Position numbers and translations under genes: made by a program
From: Bacillus sp. BP-3
GTDB taxonomy: Bacteria > Bacillota > Bacilli > Bacillales > Bacillaceae_G
Length of the DNA stretch: 64,000 nt
Assembly: GCF_028401955.1 (NCBI RefSeq)
Contig: NZ_JAQOTJ010000007.1
Location: 162,850 to 226,849, forward strand
Reading direction: 5' to 3'
The notes under the pieces: model-generated
The model's database searches: none
Told to the model about the DNA's origin: nothing
What the model saw: the letters and a program-made list of their open reading frames with translations, nothing else
Shown: one piece after another, positions 56,024 through 64,000 of the stretch
Layout: every line of letters begins with the position of its first letter
Numbering within the stretch: position 1 is the first letter of the stretch

Positions 56024-56102
56024 AAAAGAAGATAACTATCTATATAAATGGAAACAAAATGGATTTATATAGTATGGGGTTATCTTCTTTTACTTTTTTT
56101 AC
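56024..56102 (+). terminator. Long extended hairpin with T run
   Basis: AAAAGAAGATAAC (56024-56036) pairs with GTTATCTTCTTTT (56079-56091), enclosing CTATATAAAT/ATTTATATAG; then ACTTTTTTT. It is a terminator for the FbpB-like transcript or a free-standing RNA end. Confidence 0.65.
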
Positions 56103-56149
56103 GGACGTTTCTAGTTCTGCATTGCTAACGGTTATATTACTAGTAATAT

Positions 56150-56329
56150 ATATTTGTATTACTGGCAGCATCTATTGGGATACAAGCGACAATTAATAAT
56201 GTTGGCAGGGCAGCTGATAATAGGGATGCGAGTTTGTTCATTAATGTTAGCAAAGATATCTTGACTCCCACTTAAAGTGTCAGTCCATACTGAAATCAAT
56301 TTTTCTGGTGCGGCTTCTTGTTGTACCAT
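56150..56329 (-). pseudogene. Probable frameshifted small gene
   Basis: From the ATG with complement 56327-56329 one frame reads MVQQEAAPEKLISVWTDTLS and GSQDIFANINE; then sense moves to another frame with LASLLSAALPTLLIVACIPI to a TAG at 56150. Joined, they make a plausible protein of about 60 residues with a hydrophobic C-terminal helix. One indel near 56225 would explain it. No family recognised. Confidence 0.35.
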
Positions 56330-56583
56330 AATCTCTCATTTATTGAGTGCGATATTACATAATATGCATAGAATGATAGAATGGAACATGCCGATATAAG
56401 CAAGCATTATGTATCTTCTAGTTTCTATATAGAAAATTTTTTGGCGGATAGAAGTGTGGCGCTGAAGTATCTCATATTAAAAATCTTTCGCAAATTTAGT
56501 CATCAATTCCGAAATCATAGATTCTAAAAGTTCGAATTATGAATAGGTACTACGTTAATAAGTGAGGAATTATGGAGAAATCA
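56330..56583. other. Gene-free stretch before the DUF523 gene
   Basis: About 250 bp of AT-rich sequence with frequent stops; it may hold the promoter of the minus-strand remnant (TATTAT-like boxes near 56370). Confidence 0.4.
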
Positions 56584-56622
56584 AGTAAGGAGAGGAATAC
56601 AAGACCCTCTCCTTACTTTTTG
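56584..56622. terminator. Terminator of the DUF523 gene
   Basis: AAGTAAGGAGAGG pairs with CCTCTCCTTACTT; T run on the plus strand and a weaker one on the minus strand. Confidence 0.75.
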
Positions 56623-57065
56623 ATAAATGCCTCCTCTGAAATCACTATAAAACCATGTCGTCTAAATAATGCAGTAGTAACGCCGTAACCATCTTGTTTT
56701 TGCCCATTAAATTCCCCTGTATAAATAACAGAACTTCCACATGACGGACTGCGTTCTTTTAAAATAATATACTCAGGGTTTAAATTTTTGATTTGCTCTA
56801 ACGCTTTGTAGGCACCTGTAATAAAGATTTCTGTCACATCATTTCCGCCGCGATCTATAACTTTCGCATTTCCATCTAGCACATCATCTCCGTTGCCTCC
56901 GATGATTTCAGCAGGCATACGAGGCGTTGGGAATCCGCCTAACACTTCCGGACAAATAAGAATTGTTTCTTCTTTTTCTAGTAGTTCTTCAATCTTTGCA
57001 ACGAGATTATCGTTTCCATCATAACGACAAGCAATTCCAGCTAAACAAGCACTAATGACAATCAC
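56613..57065 (-). CDS. DUF523 protein
   Basis: 150 residues, a full DUF523 domain: SACLAGIACRYDGNDNL at the start, CPEVLGGFPTPRMPAEI and LKERSPSCGSSVIYTGEF. Conserved cysteines hint at metal or thiol chemistry; relatives are linked to 2-thiouracil desulfurase activity in some bacteria. GAGGTGA precedes the ATG. Confidence 0.9.
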   Translation of the reverse strand: MIVISACLAGIACRYDGNDNLVAKIEELLEKEETILICPEVLGGFPTPRMPAEIIGGNGDDVLDGNAKVIDRGGNDVTEIFITGAYKALEQIKNLNPEYIILKERSPSCGSSVIYTGEFNGQKQDGYGVTTALFRRHGFIVISEEAFIKK

Positions 57066-57162
57066 GTCTTCACCTCATTTGGAAGAATTTATTTCCATCA
57101 TACAACAAAATCTTCCGCCACTTTTATGTTTTTTCTCTTATTTATAAAAGGGGGCGATGAAC

Positions 57163-58053
57163 ATGAGTAAATTGTATTCATTAATGAAACAACATAGTGA
57201 GTTTCAAAATAAAGAAGAATTTAACACCTATCAGCAGCGAATTTTAACGCAGTATCAAAAGGAGATTAACAAAACGGATTTTCTAGTCATTCGTTTGTTA
57301 GGGAGATATGCGGTGAATGAAAAACAAAAAACAGTTGGCGTTGCATGTCCGCTAATGGAAACGATCGCTGTGAAAATAGAGAAAAATATACGAACTGTGC
57401 GCCGTTCTGTCGCAAAGCTTGAACGACTTGGGATTATTAAGCGTGTGTTCACAAAAGAAAGGCATAAGCGAGGCGGATATAGTGCTAATTTGTATGTATT
57501 TCGGAAACAGGCAGTTGACCGCATGATTGACCGCATGCAAATGACCGTATGTGAAAATGGGGAAAGTACAGGAGACTGTAAGGAGGAACGCTTGAATGAG
57601 GAGATAGAAACTAGTGTTTATGAAAACAATTTAAAGATAAAACAGAAAACAAAAACGTATAACATGGATGCAACGTATTGTCGTCATGACATACCACAGC
57701 AATTTGTAAATGCAATTGCACCAATGTCGCAAAATCCACAAACAATTAATTTTGCTTGGAGTAAAGTGGAACTTGCTTACAAAAAGAGTGGTTTGTACGA
57801 GGTAGGGCTGTTATGGGAGCAACTGATGACTCAAGATGATATACAAGTACAAATCATGCGGCGGACAAAAAGTGTGGTCAGGGCGTATAAGTGCGGTGAA
57901 ATTCGCAAAGATTTTGGAGCGCTTTTGTATAGTACGATACAGGCGTTATTTCTAGATGTTGCATTAGAGTGGGCGGCGGCGGCGAGGCGGAACAGCGGGA
58001 TTGTTTTATATAATCCATTTGAATGTAAAAAAAGAAAAGAGTTATGCGTTTGA
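57163..58053 (+). CDS. Winged-helix DNA-binding protein, replication-initiator-like
   Basis: 296 residues. A winged-helix segment occupies about residues 35-115 (TVGVACPLMETIAVKIEKNI, RTVRRSVAKLERLGIIKRVF), similar to DnaD/RepA-like N-terminal domains of plasmid and phage proteins; the remainder is helical and unassigned. AGGGGGCG is seven bases before ATG 57163. It may derive from a mobile element, but no other element genes are near. Confidence 0.6.
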   Translation: MSKLYSLMKQHSEFQNKEEFNTYQQRILTQYQKEINKTDFLVIRLLGRYAVNEKQKTVGVACPLMETIAVKIEKNIRTVRRSVAKLERLGIIKRVFTKERHKRGGYSANLYVFRKQAVDRMIDRMQMTVCENGESTGDCKEERLNEEIETSVYENNLKIKQKTKTYNMDATYCRHDIPQQFVNAIAPMSQNPQTINFAWSKVELAYKKSGLYEVGLLWEQLMTQDDIQVQIMRRTKSVVRAYKCGEIRKDFGALLYSTIQALFLDVALEWAAAARRNSGIVLYNPFECKKRKELCV

Positions 58054-58066
58054 AGCATAACCCTTA
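58035..58066 (-). terminator. Terminator of the MFS exporter gene
   Basis: On the minus strand GGGTTATGC pairs with GCATAACTC and runs into TTTTCTTTTTTT. Confidence 0.75.
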
Positions 58067-58069
58067 CTG

Positions 58070-59320
58070 TTAATCAAATTTCCGTACAGTTGGAACGCGG
58101 ATTGCGATAAAGAGTACAAAGACAATGACCGCAATTGCACCGCTTTTCATAACTATAACAATCGGTATTCCAGCAGCTAAAGCAAGCGATGTAACTGCAT
58201 AAGAAATCGGGATAAATCCCATTGATGATAACATGAGTAAGCTCATTACGCGGCCCATCATTTCTTCTTTTACAGTCGATTGAATCATTGCCATTAACGG
58301 CACAATAGCCATAGCGATTGTAATGCCGTAAAAGCAGCCAGAAAGAAGCGCCTGCCAAAGTGTTGTACTGAAATTAATGGACAGGAAGAAAACACCTGAC
58401 AATAGCATCATAATAATGCAAAATAACCCACGGCGGCGACTAATGTTTCGTAGTCCAACGATAACGGCGCCAATAGCCATCCCGCCGCCAACCGCTGCTT
58501 CTAAATAACTAAATTGTAAAGAGTCACCGTGCAGTACATTTTTAACAAACAGTGGAAATCCGACTTGCATTGGCCCGATTAAAAATAAGTTCAAAAAGGC
58601 ACTGCAAATAAGGAATGTTGATAAAAACGAAGATTCTTTCACATAAAGAATACCTTCTTTAATAGAAGTGAACATGCCTTTATTTTTGTGCTTTTCTTCT
58701 TGTTCTACATTTGAATGAACCTTTTGAATCAGTATGGCAGCGACAATTAATAATAGAATGGTTATAGTAAAGATTGTCTCATAATTACTGAATTTAATCA
58801 GTATCCCGCCAAGAACAGGGCCGAGGATAACTGATGCCTGGTTCGTCATTTGTGTAAGCGAATTTGCTTGTGTAAGACGATGCTTCGCTACGAGCTCAGG
58901 TAAGATAGAACCGTCAGCAGACCAGAAAAAGGCATCGGCTAATCCGAAGAAAAGTGCAAATAAAGCAAATGTGTATAGTGTGACGTGACCGACAATAAAC
59001 CAAATGAGAATGATCGTGACAAGAAATGCCCGAACAATATTAGAATAAAACATGATGTTCTTTTTCGGGAATTTGTCTGCAACAGCTCCGCCGATAATCA
59101 TGAAGATAAGGCGCGGAACACTAAGAGCCACAAAGACAACGCCGAGTGATGCTTCTAAATTTAATGTTTTTGCTATGTACCACGTTTGGGAAAACGTAAA
59201 AAATGCTAAGGCAAAGCTTGAAAATAGAGTGGCGGCCCAAAGAAATAGGAAGTTTGTATTTTTTAATAAAGGCATTTCCATTTCTTGTAGGACGGGTTTG
59301 CTTTTTTGTAATTCCTCCAT
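58070..59320 (-). CDS. MFS transporter, EntS/MFS_3-like
   Basis: 416 residues with twelve membrane segments. The loop after helix 2 reads GGAVADKFPKKN, a usual MFS motif A, and the helix 4-5 region (FGLADAFFWSADGSILPELV) is typical of the enterobactin exporter-like MFS_3 group. Siderophore or drug export is possible. AAAGGGA precedes the ATG. Single-gene transcript. Confidence 0.87.
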   Translation of the reverse strand: MEELQKSKPVLQEMEMPLLKNTNFLFLWAATLFSSFALAFFTFSQTWYIAKTLNLEASLGVVFVALSVPRLIFMIIGGAVADKFPKKNIMFYSNIVRAFLVTIILIWFIVGHVTLYTFALFALFFGLADAFFWSADGSILPELVAKHRLTQANSLTQMTNQASVILGPVLGGILIKFSNYETIFTITILLLIVAAILIQKVHSNVEQEEKHKNKGMFTSIKEGILYVKESSFLSTFLICSAFLNLFLIGPMQVGFPLFVKNVLHGDSLQFSYLEAAVGGGMAIGAVIVGLRNISRRRGLFCIIMMLLSGVFFLSINFSTTLWQALLSGCFYGITIAMAIVPLMAMIQSTVKEEMMGRVMSLLMLSSMGFIPISYAVTSLALAAGIPIVIVMKSGAIAVIVFVLFIAIRVPTVRKFD

Positions 59321-59446
59321 ATGAATCCCTTTCTGTCATATGTCTTTTTATCTTTGTTAACAGTTTCTTCTCTTTCTATACAGATACTTTTTTATTGTAT
59401 TCAAAAAAGCGAAATTTGCCCAGCGTATTTTTTATGTTGAAAAAGG

Positions 59447-59486
59447 AAAAACCACCAAACGTCTCTTAGGAGAGATATTGGGTGGC
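59447..59486 (-). terminator. Terminator of the DUF4870 gene
   Basis: On the minus strand CCACCCAATATCTC pairs with GAGACGTTTGGTGG (imperfect) followed by TTTTTCCTTTTT. Confidence 0.75.
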
Positions 59487-59493
59487 TGTGTTT

Positions 59494-59811
59494 TTATCCT
59501 TTAAGGACTTTAATTCCTTTTACTATATTCCAAATAAAGTAGTATAGGCTAATTAGGCCGCAAATGCATACGGTAATCAATGCGCCAATACCAAGTGTTG
59601 CACCTGGCTGATTAAAACCAAAACTCATAATGCCTAATACTGCAAGTCCTATAATGGTAGAAATGCCCGGAATAAGATGTGTCCATAGAGCACGTTTAGC
59701 ATGACTTCTTGTTTCATAATCGCCTACAATCCAAACAATTACCGGGAACAGGATAGGTGCAAAGAGAACACTAAAGTATGAAAGAGCAGCTAATATTTTA
59801 TTTCCATTCAT
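59494..59811 (-). CDS. DUF4870 (Tic20-like) membrane protein
   Basis: 105 residues with three membrane segments (about 8-28, 45-66 and 75-95) and RSHAKRALWTHLIPG in the first loop, the pattern of DUF4870/Tic20-like proteins. Function unknown. The ATG with complement at 59809-59811 follows GAGGTGATA. Confidence 0.82.
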   Translation of the reverse strand: MNGNKILAALSYFSVLFAPILFPVIVWIVGDYETRSHAKRALWTHLIPGISTIIGLAVLGIMSFGFNQPGATLGIGALITVCICGLISLYYFIWNIVKGIKVLKG

Positions 59812-59883
59812 ATATATCACCTCATAAAGTTGTTTTCGCTTGTTGTTTATACGTTTATTATGCAGGAGAACTTGTAGGCTTGC

Positions 59884-59932
59884 TATCGCCGAATCTTACA
59901 GAAACATAACAGTTTTGTAAGATTCGGCGATA
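59884..59932. repeat. 17-bp perfect inverted repeat
   Basis: TATCGCCGAATCTTACA (59884-59900) and its full complement at 59916-59932, with a 15-base loop. No T run on either side. It lies upstream of the DUF4870 gene and downstream of the GyrI-like gene. Confidence 0.7.
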
Positions 59933-59980
59933 TGGAATGTAAGGCTTTTATAACGATATAACAAGGAACGAATAAACATG

Positions 59981-60011
59981 AAAAAAGACACAGCTGCCGC
60001 TGTGTCTTTTT
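59981..60011 (-). terminator. Terminator of the GyrI-like gene
   Basis: AAAAAGACACAGC, GGCA loop, GCTGTGTCTTTTTTC on the minus strand. Confidence 0.9.
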
Positions 60012-60017
60012 GGTGTA

Positions 60018-60494
60018 TTAAGCAAGTGCAATGTAAATATCAACTTGAGCATCATTTGGATCGAAAGCTCGTTCATCATACAGTTCGAAGTCCGTTGTGA
60101 ACGCACGTTTATTTTCTTTTGACCAGGTCCAAATCCCTTGCCATGCTTCAGCGATGATTTCAGATAGTGGCCCTCTACGGGTTGTAAATACAGCGTATGT
60201 AGCAGCTGGAATCGTGAATGATGTCATGTTTTCTGGTGTATCAATGATAGTGGAAACAGGAACACCAATTGTAAACGTATAGCGACCTGTTTCATCGGAT
60301 TCATAGTTGGAATATAGTGCAAGCGTTTCTGTTTGCGTAGCCTTGTTTGGAATTTTGTTGGTGATTTGTTTTTGGAAGTATTGATTCCATAGGTGAGGGA
60401 TTTTTCCGTCGCTGGACATTTCCAGTTCGTTGTTTGTAGTAATAGAAATCCCGATGGCTTGAAAAGCTTCTTTTTTTATAATCGTAGGTTGCAT
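60018..60494 (-). CDS. GyrI-like/AraC effector-binding domain protein
   Basis: 158 residues, one GyrI-like domain (PTIIKKEAFQAIGISITTNN at the start, FTIPAATYAVFTTRRGPLSE, EAWQGIWTWSKENKR, then FELYDERAFDP). Stand-alone members bind or sequester small hydrophobic molecules; the role is not known. The ATG with complement at 60492-60494 follows GAGAGGATG. No DNA-binding domain. Confidence 0.85.
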   Translation of the reverse strand: MQPTIIKKEAFQAIGISITTNNELEMSSDGKIPHLWNQYFQKQITNKIPNKATQTETLALYSNYESDETGRYTFTIGVPVSTIIDTPENMTSFTIPAATYAVFTTRRGPLSEIIAEAWQGIWTWSKENKRAFTTDFELYDERAFDPNDAQVDIYIALA

Positions 60495-60645
60495 TATTGT
60501 ATCATCCTCTCTCTTTTTTCGTAAGAACAAGTGTTCTTATTGATTATACCATAATTATACAGTCGGAGGATAGGGGATTGTCTATCGAACATCGTCGAAG
60601 AGTCTTTAAAGTGTGTCGAATCGCCGATATATTGCTGGAGACGTA

Positions 60646-60699
60646 AAAAAGAGGATGATTCGCAAGGACACATAAGTGCCTTTGGAATCATCCTCTTTC
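60646..60699 (-). terminator. Terminator of yumC
   Basis: On the minus strand AAAGAGGATGATTC pairs with GAATCATCCTCTTT, followed by TTT, with a GGCACTT/AAGTGCC-like inner part. Confidence 0.85.
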
Positions 60700-60701
60700 T
60701 A

Positions 60702-61691
60702 TTAAAACATGCTAGAACTATGCATTGGTTGCAGCTTCGCATTTGGATCGAAGTACGCTTTTGCGTTGTTTACTGCTGTTGGTGCTTCGCCAAATCCGCA
60801 TGCAATTAGTTTTACTTTACCTTCATATGTGCAAATATCACCAGCTGCGTAAATGCCAGGGATATTTGTTTCCATTTTGGAGTTTACAACGATACTGTTC
60901 TTTTGGATATCTAATCCCCAGTCTTTAATTGGACCAAGAGAAGAGACGAATCCATAGTTGACGATGACATCATCAACATCAATGACAACTTTCTCTTCTG
61001 TTTTGACATGTTGAAGGACAACTTGTTTAATTTTTTCATCACCGATCAGTTCAACGGGAACGTATGGTGTTTTCACTTGTGCGCGCGAGTTCAGTAGCGT
61101 TTCAACGCTATGCTCATGTGCGCGGAATTTATCACGGCGGTGAACGATTGTAACTTCTTCTGCGATTGGCTCTAACATCATTGTCCAGTCTACTGCAGAA
61201 TCTCCGCCGCCAAAGACAACAACGCGTTTGCCCGCAAATTTATTCATATCATCAACGAAATAGTGTAAGTTTGTTTTTTCGAATTTTTCTGTGCCTTCTA
61301 ATTCTAAACGACGTGGCTGGAATGCGCCGTTTCCTGCTGTAATGATAACGGATTTAGAATAGTGTGTTTCTTTATTTGTTACAAGTTTGAACACGTCATC
61401 TTCTTGTTTTTCTATCGTTTGTACAGCTTCTTCTAAGCAAATGGTTGGTTCGAACTTGCTCATTTGTTCTTTTAGATTGTTAATGAGTTCTTGTGCACGA
61501 ATTTTCGGAAAACCTGCGATATCATATATGTACTTTTCAGGATATAATGCGGATAATTGACCTCCGAGTTGTGGCAAGCTTTCGATAATTTTTACGCTTG
61601 CTTGTCTCATACCGCCATAAAAAGCTGTGAATAATCCAGTTGGACCTCCACCAATAATAGTGATGTCGTATACCTTTTGATTTTCTGTCAC
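60702..61691 (-). CDS. yumC: YumC, ferredoxin/flavodoxin-NADP+ reductase
   Basis: 329 residues of the thioredoxin-reductase-like FNR type without the redox CXXC. FAD motif [16 protein letters not shown] at residues 12-27, NADPH motif [15 protein letters not shown] near residue 160, and [18 protein letters not shown] near residue 285. It supplies electrons to ferredoxins and flavodoxins, including those for Fe-S and nitric oxide synthase reactions. Start is GTG after GGGGGAG. Confidence 0.93.
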   Translation of the reverse strand: MTENQKVYDITIIGGGPTGLFTAFYGGMRQASVKIIESLPQLGGQLSALYPEKYIYDIAGFPKIRAQELINNLKEQMSKFEPTICLEEAVQTIEKQEDDVFKLVTNKETHYSKSVIITAGNGAFQPRRLELEGTEKFEKTNLHYFVDDMNKFAGKRVVVFGGGDSAVDWTMMLEPIAEEVTIVHRRDKFRAHEHSVETLLNSRAQVKTPYVPVELIGDEKIKQVVLQHVKTEEKVVIDVDDVIVNYGFVSSLGPIKDWGLDIQKNSIVVNSKMETNIPGIYAAGDICTYEGKVKLIACGFGEAPTAVNNAKAYFDPNAKLQPMHSSSMF

Positions 61692-62263
61692 TGTTTACTC
61701 CCCCTATAATTAGGAAATTTTTCGTGCTTCTTCTATATACACTCGTATGTATGTTATACGAAACTTCCATGAGCGGAGTGCAAGCACACTCAAGACAAAT
61801 GATATCATATTTTATAAAAAAATACCGTAGAAACGACTGAATTGTGTATGCACTTCATATAGATTTATTATATAGAAGAAACTAGCCAATAAGTAAAGGA
61901 TGTAATGTTTGGTAATTATGTGTATTTTTTCGTAATTTAAATATATATAAGGCATAACAGAAAGCGAAAAAATCGCTAAAAAGCTATATACGCTTAGCGA
62001 TTCAGGAAATGTCGAAAAGCTTAAAACGACTACGTTATTTTAAAATATTGATAATTTTACAAGTGCTTGAAAAGTAAAGAGAAAACGACTAATATAGGAA
62101 AGTAAAAATATTAATTTTTTGTGACAAATTTCGTAACATTTTTCAAACTTGTTATTGGTTTTGTTAAGAATGTGAAAAACTGTACATTCTTAACATTTAA
62201 TTTGTTTTAGCACTATTTTTATTATTTTTAACTATCTATATAAAGAAGAGGAGTGTGATTAGC
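61692..62263. other. 570-bp divergent region between yumC and yumB
   Basis: AT-rich and without a supported ORF. It contains the terminator at 61964-62002 and, near 62122, TTGTGACAAATTTCGTAA, which keeps the left half of a Rex-type site but not the right. Confidence 0.5.
61964..62002 (-). terminator. Orphan minus-strand terminator between yumC and yumB
   Basis: On the minus strand AATCGCTAA pairs with TTAGCGATT and is followed by TTTTTCG. No ORF precedes it on that strand, so it would end a short non-coding transcript or antisense leader. Confidence 0.5.
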
Positions 62264-63472
62264 TTGAAGAAGCCAAAAATCGTAGTTTTAGGCGCAGGTT
62301 ATGGTGGAATGATTACTACTGTTCGTCTGCAAAAAACATTATCTGTAAGTGAAGCTGAAATCACATTGGTAAATAATAACAGCTACCATTATCAAGCAAC
62401 TTGGTTACATGAAAGTGCAGCTGGTACGTTGCATCACGATAAAGTTCGTTTAGACATTAAAGATGTAATCGACACAAACAAAGTAAACTTCGTACAAGAC
62501 ACAGTTGTAGAAATTAAAGCAGCTGAAAAGCGCGTTATCTTAAAAAATAGTGAGTTAGAGTATGATTACTTAGTAATCGGTCTTGGTTTCGAGTCTGAAA
62601 CGTTTGGAATTAAAGGATTAAAAGAGCATGCATTCTCTATCGCTAACATTAATGCAACTCGTCAAATTCGTGATCATATGGAGTACATGTTCTCTCTATA
62701 TGCTTCAGAAAAACGCGATGAGTTAGTTACAATCGTTGTCGGCGGTGCTGGATTTACAGGTATCGAGTATGTAGGTGAGCTTGCAAATCGTATTCCTGAG
62801 CTTTGCAAAGAGTATGATGTTCCTCGCGAAAAAGCACGTATCATTTGTGTTGAAGCTGCTCCAACAGCACTTCCTGGTTTCGACCCAGAGCTAGTTGAGT
62901 ATGCTGTAAAACAATTAGAGAAAAAAGGTGTAGAATTCCGCATTGGTACGGCGATTAAAGAAGCAAATGAAGAAGGTATTATTGTTGCAAACGGCGACGA
63001 TGTAGAATTATTGAAATCTGCAACTGTAGTTTGGGCTGCAGGTGTACGCGGTAATGGTATTGTAGAAGAGTCTGGCTTTGAAGCAATGCGCGGCCGTGTA
63101 AAAGTGGACGAGTACATGCACGCTCCAGGTCATGAAGAAGTATTTATGGTTGGTGATGCAGCGTTAATTATTAACGAAGAAATTAACCGTCCATACCCAC
63201 CAACAGCACAAATCGCAATTCAACAAGGTTACAACATTGCACATAACTTAGCTGTTCTTGTTCGTGGTAAAGGCGAAATGCAGAAGTTTGTATTCGATAA
63301 CAAAGGTTCTGTATGTTCATTAGGCCATGACGATGCAATGGGCGTTGTAATGGGCAAAAAATTAACTGGTTGGAAAGCTTCATTCATGAAGAAAGTAATC
63401 GACAATCGTTACTTATTCATGCTTGGCGGACCTTTACTAGTTCTTAAAAAAGGTAAATTAAAACTATATTAA
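62264..63472 (+). CDS. yumB: YumB, NDH-2-type NADH dehydrogenase
   Basis: 402 residues from TTG 62264, eleven bases after AAGAGGAG; a GTG at 62255 is too close to it. FAD motif [15 protein letters not shown] near residue 10, NADH motif [17 protein letters not shown] near residue 165, [14 protein letters not shown] near residue 300, and a C-terminal membrane-anchoring segment [20 protein letters not shown]. It oxidises NADH and reduces menaquinone. Location beside yumC supports the name; it is also close to Ndh (YjlD). Confidence 0.9.
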   Translation: MKKPKIVVLGAGYGGMITTVRLQKTLSVSEAEITLVNNNSYHYQATWLHESAAGTLHHDKVRLDIKDVIDTNKVNFVQDTVVEIKAAEKRVILKNSELEYDYLVIGLGFESETFGIKGLKEHAFSIANINATRQIRDHMEYMFSLYASEKRDELVTIVVGGAGFTGIEYVGELANRIPELCKEYDVPREKARIICVEAAPTALPGFDPELVEYAVKQLEKKGVEFRIGTAIKEANEEGIIVANGDDVELLKSATVVWAAGVRGNGIVEESGFEAMRGRVKVDEYMHAPGHEEVFMVGDAALIINEEINRPYPPTAQIAIQQGYNIAHNLAVLVRGKGEMQKFVFDNKGSVCSLGHDDAMGVVMGKKLTGWKASFMKKVIDNRYLFMLGGPLLVLKKGKLKLY

Positions 63473-63483
63473 TTTGTAATTTA

Positions 63484-63519
63484 AAACAGAAATGGCTGTC
63501 ATAGCTATTTCTGTTTTTT
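63484..63519 (+). terminator. Terminator of yumB
   Basis: AACAGAAAT-GCT pairs with AGC-ATTTCTGTT and is followed by eight T residues. Confidence 0.88.
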
Positions 63520-63638
63520 TTATTTTACTGAATATTCAGGTGTTTGTAAGAGGGCACGTTCACCTTTTAGAACCTTTGTAGTATAATGAGGGAAAAGAAT
63601 GAATATTCTGTCCTTTAGACCGGAAGGGGTTTCTAGTA

Positions 63639-63941
63639 ATGAGTAAACGTGGAAAGGTGTGGTTAGCGGTAAGTGGTCTTGTCGTAACGTCAGATGGAAG
63701 GTGGCTTGTCGTTAAAAAAAAATATGGCGGATTAAAAGGAAAATGGTCATTGCCTGCTGGTTTTGTCAATGAAGGCGAAACGATTGATCAAGCCGTGCAA
63801 CGTGAAGTGTTAGAAGAGACAGGAATTGTTACGAGTGTGAAAGGAATCGTAAGTGTGCGGTCAGGTGTAATACAGGATGAAATTAGTGATAATATGATTA
63901 TTTTTCTTTTAGATCCAAAAGGAGGTGCGACACGTTCCTAA
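63639..63941 (+). CDS. Nudix hydrolase, interrupted at its 3' part
   Basis: The uninterrupted reading frame gives only 100 residues. The Nudix box is complete: GFVNEGETIDQAVQREVLEE followed by TGI (GX5EX7REUXEEXGU). Sense continues to LLDPKGG, where homologues go on for some 50 more residues, but here the frame runs into GTGCGACACG and stops. The native exon therefore probably ends at 63924, and residues after that are not native. AAGGGG precedes the ATG. If the inserted element is a splicing intron, the enzyme may still be made. Confidence 0.8.
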   Translation: MSKRGKVWLAVSGLVVTSDGRWLVVKKKYGGLKGKWSLPAGFVNEGETIDQAVQREVLEETGIVTSVKGIVSVRSGVIQDEISDNMIIFLLDPKGGATRS

Positions 63942-64000
63942 GTGAAAAGCTTAGGCGCTGTCGAACTTACAGTTCAACAGTGAACTGTCATTCTGAGAAG
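63925..64000 (+). mobile_element. 5' end of a probable group II intron (runs off the window)
   Basis: Starts with GTGCG, the 5' consensus of bacterial group II introns, exactly where the Nudix frame loses sense. The next 75 bases fold as nested helices: CGACA (63928-63932) with TGTCG (63959-63963), CCTAAG/CTTAGG hairpin (63937-63955) and ACAGTTCA/TGAACTGT hairpin (63969-63988), consistent with the start of domain I. The intron-encoded protein and domain V are outside the window. Confidence 0.65.

Noticed and set aside
62122-62139. Rex operator upstream of yumB
   Set aside because: TTGTGACAAATTTCGTAA has a good left half, but the right half differs in two key bases; kept only as a remark.

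Overview
The window reads as chromosomal DNA of a Bacillus cereus group bacterium. The evidence is a low-GC Firmicute codon style, strong AAGGAGG-type ribosome sites, several copies of the B. cereus group repeat bcr1, a cereolysin O/anthrolysin-type cytolysin gene, and a gene order that largely follows the B. subtilis yus, yur, yun, yut and yum regions. The exact species cannot be fixed from the sequence alone.

Layout. (1) 1-5005: end of fadN, then fadA and fadE (fatty acid beta-oxidation). (2) 5053-13386: an accessory block absent from the B. subtilis order, holding a metallo-beta-lactamase-fold/TetR pair with its own tandem operator, two coat F-like genes, lactate dehydrogenase plus an EIIC-like membrane protein behind a Rex/FNR-type site, a PAP2 phosphatase, a chemoreceptor and a striking three-copy 43-bp operator array. 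(3) 13746-19149: yusI, gcvH, yusF, yusE, yusD and the SAM-riboswitch-controlled methionine ABC transporter metNPQ. (4) 19247-24638: the sufCDSUB iron-sulfur assembly operon. (5) 24711-26338: the cholesterol-dependent cytolysin. (6) 26687-31349: yunD, yunC, yunB, lytH and lipA. (7) 31431-35200: small accessory genes (SMR pump, YbaK deacylase, YoaP-type acetyltransferase, histidine phosphatase, YhfC-type membrane protease, YutC lipoprotein). (8) 35456-40171: yutD, a structured RNA candidate with a zinc ribbon/S4 protein, glpX, yutE, a SufR-like regulator and yutF. (9) 40474-43774: a decayed patch with a truncated drug-efflux gene and an IS3-family insertion sequence. (10) 43948-51441: an acetyltransferase, yutG, yutH, yutI, yuzD, a nucleotidyltransferase, yutJ, yuzB, dapF and yutM. 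(11) 51895-60494: a more variable stretch with a sensor kinase, an amino acid permease, an FbpB-like miniprotein, an MFS exporter and others. (12) 60702-64000: yumC, yumB and a Nudix gene that appears to be interrupted by a group II intron running off the window.

Iron-sulfur and lipoate biology is a recurrent theme: SufCDSUB builds clusters, YutI and YutM are carriers, LipA needs two clusters and makes the lipoyl group carried by GcvH, YumC and the NDH-2 proteins deal with electron flow, and a SufR-like regulator with a C-terminal cysteine cluster could sense the supply. Sporulation is the other theme (YunB, LytH, YutC, YutH, coat F-like proteins, a sporulation-type kinase).

The most interesting observations are the group II intron start in the Nudix gene, a roughly 210-nt structured RNA with its own promoter and terminator upstream of an S4-domain protein, a helically phased triple palindrome at 10797-10902, tandem TetR-type operators over a promoter, a CTG start codon in yunD, bcr1 copies inserted exactly at stop codons, and small genes that ordinary ORF calling would miss (53235-53405, 55666-55818). 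All family calls are from reading the sequence; no search was run.
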